This document shows, piece by piece, positions 58,008 through 64,000 of a stretch of 64,000 bases of DNA. This DNA comes from Pseudopithomyces maydicus. Lineage: Eukaryota > Ascomycota > Dothideomycetes > Pleosporales > Didymosphaeriaceae. The notes beneath the pieces are model-generated. The model was not told the origin of the DNA. It worked only from the letters and a program-made list of their open reading frames with translations, and ran no database searches. The position numbers were made by a program, and so were the translations under genes. Where the stretch lies: contig JANTUC010000011.1 in NCBI GenBank assembly GCA_026873275.1, positions 1,364,001-1,428,000 on the forward strand, in the 5' to 3' direction. Positions within the stretch are counted from its first letter, which is position 1; each line of letters starts with the position of its first letter.

Positions 58008-59410
58008 GATGCTGGATAGGAGGCTGTCTGGGGACAACGCTGGAGAGGGGGTTCACGCAGTGTCGGGGGTCTGGCGTGGCAGTGTGTGGGCAGAGTTGAT
58101 GCAGTCGGAGGTTCCTATGACCGCCCAGCGGCTGACGTGCCGGTTCCGCGACCTGGCAGGCTTACTTGTCCGAGTACGGGCTCTCGGTAGGTGGCGGCAA
58201 CGTGACCTGTGTACCTCCAGGGTGCGCCTGAGATGGTGGTCTCGGGCAGCGGGCAAGGTGGAGAGACGGCGGCCAGGGTCGCAGGAGGGCTCTTCAGTGA
58301 GGTGATGGTAGGGAGAGGATGGTGTGCTTGGCCCGGCTGCTTACTCGGTCACGTCCTGGCCAGCAATGGGCGTCTGAAGAATCGCGGTGATGCGTAACAG
58401 GCAGTTGTTTGGCAACTCGCAGCTTCCTTGCCGATCCAGGGCCGACCAATCACGCCAGGGTCAATAATCAGCAAGGTCCTAGCCTACCGCCTAGTGCTCC
58501 CCTGCACGTCTTCACGCCAGCACTAACAATCCTCACCGCATAGTCCAGATCCATTTTGGCCCGTTGCAGCACTGCATTCACCCCGTATGCACAATTACGT
58601 ACCCACGGCTGCGGCTCCCTCGAGCCTCTTTGCAGCTAGCCGCGCCGCTCGACTGGCCGTGACCCGCTGTGGCAACGAGAAAAAAGCATACCACCTTCCC
58701 CATTCTGGCCCTGTTCGATGGGTAGACGTGGGTCTCGAGCTGCGATACATGCCCCTCGGGGCATTTGTAACGAGGACCACGCGAAATTTCATTCGCTGTG
58801 CGCTAGACGGGCCAATGACCACGGCCTCGAACCTGCTCTCCACCTGCAGCTAATAAGCTAAAGTGCCTCGGATGTTTACATCAGATTAGATGCAGCCTTG
58901 CCGTCCGCTGGCAACCTTGCTCGAGAGTAGAGCATCTCGATCCGGGTACATGGTCTGGTTCCATGCCTCAAATGATACATGGATGCAGACCTGTCGAACA
59001 ATCCAATGAATGCATTTGGCCAGATGAAGAGATTAGACCTTAAGCCATGCACTCATGTCAGCCACTGCACACCACTAGGGGAACGGGAAGTAGCATGTGA
59101 AGCACGCGAGCTCCTTCTTCTGGAACAAACGACCAACCGGTCTAAATGTCTGACATCTACCAATAACATACAACAACTCATACCATGACGAAACGTGAGG
59201 CGAGCTTACAATCCCAGCCCGATTCCATCTACCTGTTCAAGACCATGCCTGGTATTTCCGCGATGCGCCAAATTCACGATACACCCCCGGCCAACCAGTC
59301 CTTTTCAAAACCACGTATGCGTCCCGCTTCCAGACTTTTGCGCTCTTCGAAGGGTTCGTCTACCGCCATCCTCCAAGCTCTCTTATCAAATCTGGGACCT
59401 GTCGAGAGGC
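58008..59410. promoter_or_regulatory. Long upstream region of the GATA factor
   Basis: About 1.4 kb between the GATA-factor start and the 3' end of TVP15. Long leaders are usual for regulators of this kind. No gene supported. Confidence 0.4.
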
Positions 59411-60238
59411 TTAAACCTGCTCGGCACCCCAGCCAGCGTCGGCGTCACGCATGTTCGCGGGCGGCTCGATCGAGGGGATGAATTCGAGGACACAGTAGCC
59501 TACACCGACGATGCCGACAATGGTGCCGGGAATGATGCGCCACCATGCGGGGCCAACTGCCACGGATCCGACGAAGATATAGACTGCGAGTCTTAGCGAT
59601 TGTAATATCAGCCGTTTGGGCTAACCTACAAATACCACGTCCGATGAACGAGAACATGAAGGAAGCATAGCGGGCAACCTGAGGGGGAATCTGGAATTCT
59701 GCACCACAATCAGCATGTCCCCCTATACCAAAAATCTTATTTGCCCATTTTAATCACGGTCCCCATGTGTCTCCCGTGCAGAATAATTGCATAGCAGTCA
59801 TCAGGGGTTGTGGGCGCGTCAAAGAGTCTCGTTGGGCTATGCGAAGGGGGTCACGAACCAAGAAGTCCGGTAGCTACAGATACGTCAGCAGATGCTTATT
59901 GCGCCCGAGGAAACTACTCACCAGCGCCGAAAATGACCAAGTATACTCCAAGAATGATTGAAGAGCTAAAGAGGGCCGTCAGCACCTGCCCGGCGTGGTG
60001 CAGCATGCGCGCGCGACGCGACCATCACGGCGCATGAACGACTGCCTCGGATAACTCACAAGCCGTCAAATTGTATAAACTTGGTTACACCTCCAAGAAT
60101 CATGAACACGGCGACGGCGAAGTTCACCATGCGACTGCGCTACTGTTAGCGTCGTGTATGCCAATGGCGGTGGCCGTTCGCTGTTCCATCCCGGAGCTGG
60201 CAGCTTGGCTCGACGTACAAGATGTCGGAGAAGTCCAT
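59411..60238 (-). CDS. TVP15: TVP15, Golgi apparatus membrane protein
   Basis: Six small exons: 60238-60219, 60134-60089, 59985-59922, 59873-59859, 59698-59630 and 59583-59411, in total 128 residues. The first is only 20 nt and the fourth only 15 nt. The product reads MDFSDIFRMVNFAVAVF, then SSSIILGVYLVIFGA, LLEFQIPPQVARYASFMF, SFIGRGIFYIFVGSVAVG and WWRIIPGTIVGIVGVGYCV. It ends with the conserved SIEPPANMRDADAGWGAEQV. Four hydrophobic helices agree with TVP15, a late-Golgi protein found with TVP18 and TVP23 in yeast; it has no known enzymatic role. The joins were found by splice signals plus the family sequence, and every phase agrees. It is about 15-20 residues shorter than typical homologues because the loop after the first helix is short. 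Confidence 0.85.
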
Positions 60239-60668
60239 GCCGGCGGACTGGTCGGAGAGATGTGGGAACCGCAGTTTGAACGACGGGCGCGAGGACGCGG
60301 GAAGAGGATGGATGGCGTAATGGAAAGATGGGAAGAAGACACTGTGTTTGCGGAGGGATGTTTCGCACTATGTTCGAGGAGTTGCTCAAGAGGAGCGAGG
60401 AGCTGGCTGCGTAACAGCCAAGCTCTCGCTTGCGCCTTCCCCACGTCATAGGGCGCGGCTTCTCATTGGCTGCGCGCGCCACGTACGCTCTCATCACTTT
60501 TCCCATCGCCATGTCACAGGCAGCAGTATTCTTACTTCGACTATAGGCTTCATTGGATTATCTCAGTTTTCTACAGCATGCATTTGCTGCATCGCCGCGT
60601 CAGCTCTGCGGCGTCGGACTTTTCCGAGCCCTACCATCACCACGCGACCCTCCAACACTCCTACACCA
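60239..60668. other. Spacer between TVP15 and the next minus-strand gene
   Basis: Promoter of TVP15 and 3' region of the gene starting at 61621. No other gene seen. Confidence 0.45.
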
Positions 60669-61621
60669 CTATCCTATACTAGAAGTCTCTTGATCTGGCT
60701 CATCCTTCTCCTGGTCCTTGTCAGTAACCCCGAGTATGATCTGTGGCTCAGAGACTACGCACTCCAGCGATCCTTTCGCCGAAGAATCCTTGCTCTTCGT
60801 CGAATTCGTTCGTGACACCTCGTCCTCCCATTCGAACAGCGGAAGCTGATACTTTGGCGGAAAGAAGACCTGCTTTCCCTTATTATCTACGCACATTCCT
60901 GCTTCAGAATGCACAGATACTTGAGTCGTTCTGAACACCCCGCCAATACCAACCCAGTTCACTACCTCCTGCTTGATTTCTTGATCCAACTGTGCCCTAG
61001 CTTCTGCCAACGTTTTGCCTTCATCGTCGTATCTGTATATGTTGGAGTGATTTGGATCGAGTGGCCCGAGAGATGTTGCAGCATTCAGTGCATTCCAATC
61101 TTCTGATACCTCCTTCTTCTGCGCTGTGTCGGTCCTCAGTTGCGCTATTGTCCTTCGTTCCCTGGTCGGCGCAGGTAACTTATCCGCTTGTTCATCTATC
61201 TGATCCCGGCATTGTCTCTCCTCGCCGCTGCTCGCAACTTTCTCCGTACCTTTCCGCTTTGTCAAACTCGAAAGGTTGTCCTTCTGGCTGCTCGTAGGGC
61301 TTGGTCGAAGTGACTTCTTCAGTTTACTACGTTTCTTAGTCGTCCCACCTTCAAGAATTGCTCTCCGCGCGGTCTCGTCGCGCCAAAATTCCCATAGAGA
61401 GGGCCTGGTCACTCCTTCCTCTTCTGAGGGCCCTTGCATACGAGCATGGTACTCTTGCACTGCCGTTAACCATTTGGGGTCTGTCTGCGTGGTTTCTTCT
61501 ACCCCCAGCCCCATTTTCGCAGATCTTGCAAGATGATCTCGTCTACGGGGTCGGGGTAGCCCACAGCGTAGGTTGGCTTGGTTGTTGCGGTGGCGCCTGG
61601 TGGATATAGTAAGTAAGGCAT
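60669..61621 (-). CDS. Unrecognised charged protein, frame broken once
   Basis: The start at 61621 gives MPYLLYPPGATATTKPTYAV and DPVDEIILQDLRKWGWG. The frame then meets a stop in the C5 run 61502-61506 (G5 on the coding strand). One added base continues it with VEETTQTDPKWLTAVQEYHA and LWEFWRDETARRAILEGG, to a Lys/Ser-rich region and a second part with IYRYDDEGKTLAEARAQLD and WVGIGGVFRTTQVSVHSEAG. The corrected length is about 317 residues. An ATG nine bases further upstream (61630) is an equally possible start. The protein is hydrophilic, with conserved-looking Trp residues, and I cannot name the family. Confidence 0.55.
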
Positions 61622-62147
61622 GTTGATCATTCTTCGTACTGATTAGTGCAGTATCTATTTTTAAGGACTCGCATAATACTTGATGGAATCTGATTCTCCT
61701 TCATCCTGGGTGGAAGAGGAAATTTCCGTGATGTCCGTCATGACATGTATATAATAATTTCGAAGAATGCGAGTTGGCTGTATCGAAGAAGATGAATTTC
61801 CATTGACATTGTGTGAAAACAGAACTTCTAGTGAGGAGAGGATACTACATATGTATAGCCTTCCAAGTTGGCCCGCTGGCGATTACACGCCACGTTATAC
61901 AAACGCAGCATTCGCAACGCACCGCTTCGCAATTTCCACTTCACAACCCAGGCAAACGCCATCCTTCCCACACCCCATCACACCTTTGCCATCACTTTTC
62001 CTTCCATCACCTCATCTTCCCCCATCTACGATTTACAACCTACACCTTCCCCTCCCCCCACAGCCCTAACCAACCACGCCCCCACCCCCTCCCTTTCCCC
62101 CTCCCCTTCATCCTCCCCCTCCCTCCTCCTCCTCCTCCCCTCATACC
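61622..62147. other. Spacer with strong pyrimidine tract
   Basis: From about 62040 to 62147 the plus strand is nearly pure C/T (runs such as CCTCCCCCTCCC), which is the G/A-rich 3' region of the minus-strand gene. The left part is the promoter of the gene at 61621. No gene supported. Confidence 0.5.
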
Positions 62148-62537
62148 TCAGGCTGCCCCCTCCGCCTCCGCAAGCCCATCCTCCACCAGCTTGGCCCTGA
62201 GCTTCTCCACCATCCCCTCGCTGTCGGCCATCCTGGCGTCTATCTTCAGCGTGCCGTCGTCCCTCTCGATGATGCAAGAGGTGTCGAGGAAGGAGGGAGG
62301 GAGGAGAGCGGCACCGATTTAATGATCCAGTGGTACTGGTGGTGCAGGTGGTGGGCGAGGGTGGGGAGGTGGTGGAGAAGGTTTGGGGGGAAGAGGGGGA
62401 CGGAGGAGGAGGGGCATTCTGATGTGTGGGGGTTGGCTCGGGATATGTGAGGACTGGGGGGATGTGGTGATGGTGATGGTTGGTGAAGAGTTGAGCGTGT
62501 CTGTGTGTTTCTGTGTGTGCGATAGCTTACTGACCAT
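62148..62537 (-). CDS. Small protein gene with a 7-nt first exon (tentative)
   Basis: The reliable part is the last stretch, reading CIIERDDGTLKIDARMADSE and KLRAKLVEDGLAEAEGAA to a stop at 62150-62148. Before it the frame shifts once in the C/T-rich stretch 62290-62306. One added base continues upstream into PPNLLHHLPTLAHHLHHQYH and WIIKSVPLSS. The best start I can find is ATGGTCA at 62537-62531 followed by a GTAAGC donor; the acceptor ATCAG at 62419 then gives MVKCPSSSV. The product would be about 92 residues. Family unknown. Exon 1 and the frame repair are inference; the C-terminal part has clear coding character. Confidence 0.4.
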
Positions 62538-62757
62538 GAGTAGCGTGAAAGAGAAACAAAAGGTGAAGTTCTGTTTCATAGATCTATGTACATGGAAGAG
62601 ACGCCTATCTTCAACACCATGTACGCACTATGTCACCCGCTCCATGAAATCTCATCACATGATGAGAGAATGAATCAAAAGATTTTCACCTACCAACTAC
62701 GTGTAATACCCCAATCACCTCACCTCCCCCTCTCCCTCTCCCCCTCACACATGCGTG

Positions 62758-62765
62758 TATATAAG
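62758..62765 (+). promoter_or_regulatory. TATA box of the gene at 62868
   Basis: TATATAAG follows a long pyrimidine tract and lies 103 bases ahead of the ATG, leaving a leader of about 75 bases. Confidence 0.5.
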
Positions 62766-62867
62766 CCCCGCCTCGCCCACCTATGCACACCATTCTCTCT
62801 TCACGCACCCACCCCACACCACGTCTCAACACACGCACATACACACACCCATCGCGCGACACCAACC

Positions 62868-63472
62868 ATGCCCTACGCCCTCTTTGAACCCCGCTCCCCG
62901 TTCTGCTCGGAGGACCCACCCCACCCACCTAAACCATGCTACACGACGAATGACCGGGCTGTAGCGCAGGTATTCCACTCGTATGGATGGATCGTGCTGA
63001 GCGATGGCAAGGCTTCATCTCCTAGCTCTCCTTCATGCAACGAAGAGGACGCACATTACGACGAGGACGCATATGACGAGGAAATGTATGCTATGGGGGA
63101 GGCGATTGGACAGAACAAGAAGAAGAGGATGGCCTAAATACGGAGGACGAGACTGACCATGAGACCGAGACCGAGACCGATAGCGGTGACGAGATGGACA
63201 GTGAGGACGAGACCGATACATACAACCTCGTCGGCGGCGCTGAGGAGTCCAACTCCAACGACACCGGTTCTAGCGACGACGATACTGCGAGCGGAGAGGT
63301 AGGGTCAAGCATCACGCGGTACGCTAGTATTCAGGAGCTGCACCACACCGGCATCATGCTTGAAGAGAGCACCTTCCAGGGCAAGCAGGTGCCGATGTGG
63401 TTGAAGTCGAGGCTCATGTGGATGGCGGATTGGACCATGGATAGGGTGGTTGATTTGCGGTATGTGGACTAG
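62868..63472 (+). CDS. Unrecognised acidic protein, frame broken once
   Basis: The start MPYALFEPRSPFCSEDPPHP leads to a small ordered part (NDRAVAQVFHSYGWIVLSDG) and a long acidic stretch (EEDAHYDEDAYDEEMYAMGE). At about 63121-63130 the frame stops. One added base connects it to DGLNTEDETDHETETETD and a Ser/Asp/Glu-rich part, ending with SITRYASIQELHHTGIMLEE and WLKSRLMWMADWTMDRVVD. The corrected length is about 201 residues. It is highly acidic in its middle and has a Trp/Met-rich C-terminal helix. No family recognised. Confidence 0.5.
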
Positions 63473-64000
63473 GTGGGATGGGATATGGGTGGAGGGTGAT
63501 GGTTTGAGGATGTTATCGATGTAAGGCTGGTATATACATCATCTGGCTTGTACACTTCGAATCCTGCCAGTGAATATCGCAGGGATTGACAGCCTCTTTC
63601 GATATGCATACATCACCATGAAATTCGGAAAAATATTAAACAATATGACATTGCATTCACACTGAATAAGCACTTTTCACATATTCCATGCCAACCCTGA
63701 CCTAACTATTGCAAACCACGCTGTCAACAATCCACCCGTCTCTAAATCTACGTACATTGTGCAAATTATCCAATCCGATACATTGTTGAAGGTAGTCAAT
63801 CATTCAATTAATCAATCAATTATGCTACAAGTTTTCCTGCCCCCTACGTACGTTGTTCCACACCTTCTCGCGAATTCATATAATAGCCCACTCTTGACAG
63901 ATTTCCCCGTCTGGTTAGCTAGATAAATCCAAGTCCCACGATGTCAGCCACTCCTCACTAGCTCTTTGCACATGTGATGTGTATAGTATCATTATTTTCA
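63473..64000. other. Intergenic to window end
   Basis: AT-rich sequence after the acidic-protein gene. A short ATCAAT repeat lies near 63800-63822. No gene seen. Confidence 0.45.

Noticed and set aside
1160..63130. The repeated one-base frame breaks as a programmed frameshift or insertional RNA-editing system
   Set aside because: No common slippery motif or structure is shared by the sites, they lie in unrelated genes, and homopolymer under-calling explains sign and position more simply. Nuclear base-insertion editing is not known in fungi. Only DNA versus RNA read comparison could revive the idea.
1..64000. CRISPR arrays, insertion sequences or transposons
   Set aside because: No regularly spaced repeats, no terminal inverted repeats with target duplications, and no transposase or reverse-transcriptase motif were seen; the window is eukaryotic.

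Overview
This window is nuclear DNA of a filamentous ascomycete (Pezizomycotina, most likely Dothideomycetes). Genes are split by short introns of about 41-135 nt with GT..AG ends and CTAAC/CTGAC-type branch sites. Typically fungal families occur (Zn2Cys6 regulators, a PTH11-like rhodopsin-domain receptor, a DUF7025 AAA ATPase, an SRE-type GATA factor, TVP15). No bacterial operons, CRISPR arrays, rRNA, convincing tRNA or transposon is visible. The class-level assignment is an inference.

Layout. 0-8 kb is a housekeeping block: the 5' end of a secreted protein gene, an AhpD-like protein, LSM8, a PITH-domain protein, the ESCRT-III subunit VPS20 and the ribosome-biogenesis ATPase RIX7. 8-12 kb carries two small Cys/His-rich protein genes and an unrecognised gene. 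12.5-34 kb looks like an accessory region: a DUF7025 AAA ATPase, a decayed F-box-like gene, a rhodopsin-domain membrane protein, a GPI-anchored surface protein, an SDR oxidoreductase and four consecutive fungal transcription-factor genes, separated by spacers often longer than 1 kb. 35-45 kb has a low-complexity probably nuclear protein, a SulP sulfate permease and two unrecognised genes, one a long coiled coil. 46-64 kb returns to conserved genes: an ASNSD1-like glutamine amidotransferase/asparagine synthetase divergent from a VPS9-CUE Rab5 GEF, a DUF4202 protein, the iron/siderophore GATA repressor, the Golgi protein TVP15, and several small or unknown genes.

Two window-wide signals stand out. 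First, about 15 sites in ten or more genes break the reading frame, and every one is repaired by adding exactly one base, usually in a C/G (once A) homopolymer. This looks like systematic under-calling of homopolymers in the assembly rather than gene decay, and the gene coordinates below are given across these breaks. Second, many genes switch from pyrimidine-rich (C-ending codons) at the 5' side to purine-rich (G-ending codons) at the 3' side, on both strands.

Functionally, the conserved genes cover splicing/decay (LSM8), 60S assembly (RIX7), endosomal sorting (VPS20, VPS9), Golgi membrane (TVP15), sulfur uptake (SulP) and iron homeostasis (GATA factor). The accessory block is dominated by sensing and regulation. 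Neither a polyketide nor a peptide synthetase is present, so the four-regulator block is not an obvious metabolite cluster. I see no clearly new biological system; the systematic frame breaks, the skew inversion and the regulator array are the items most worth checking.
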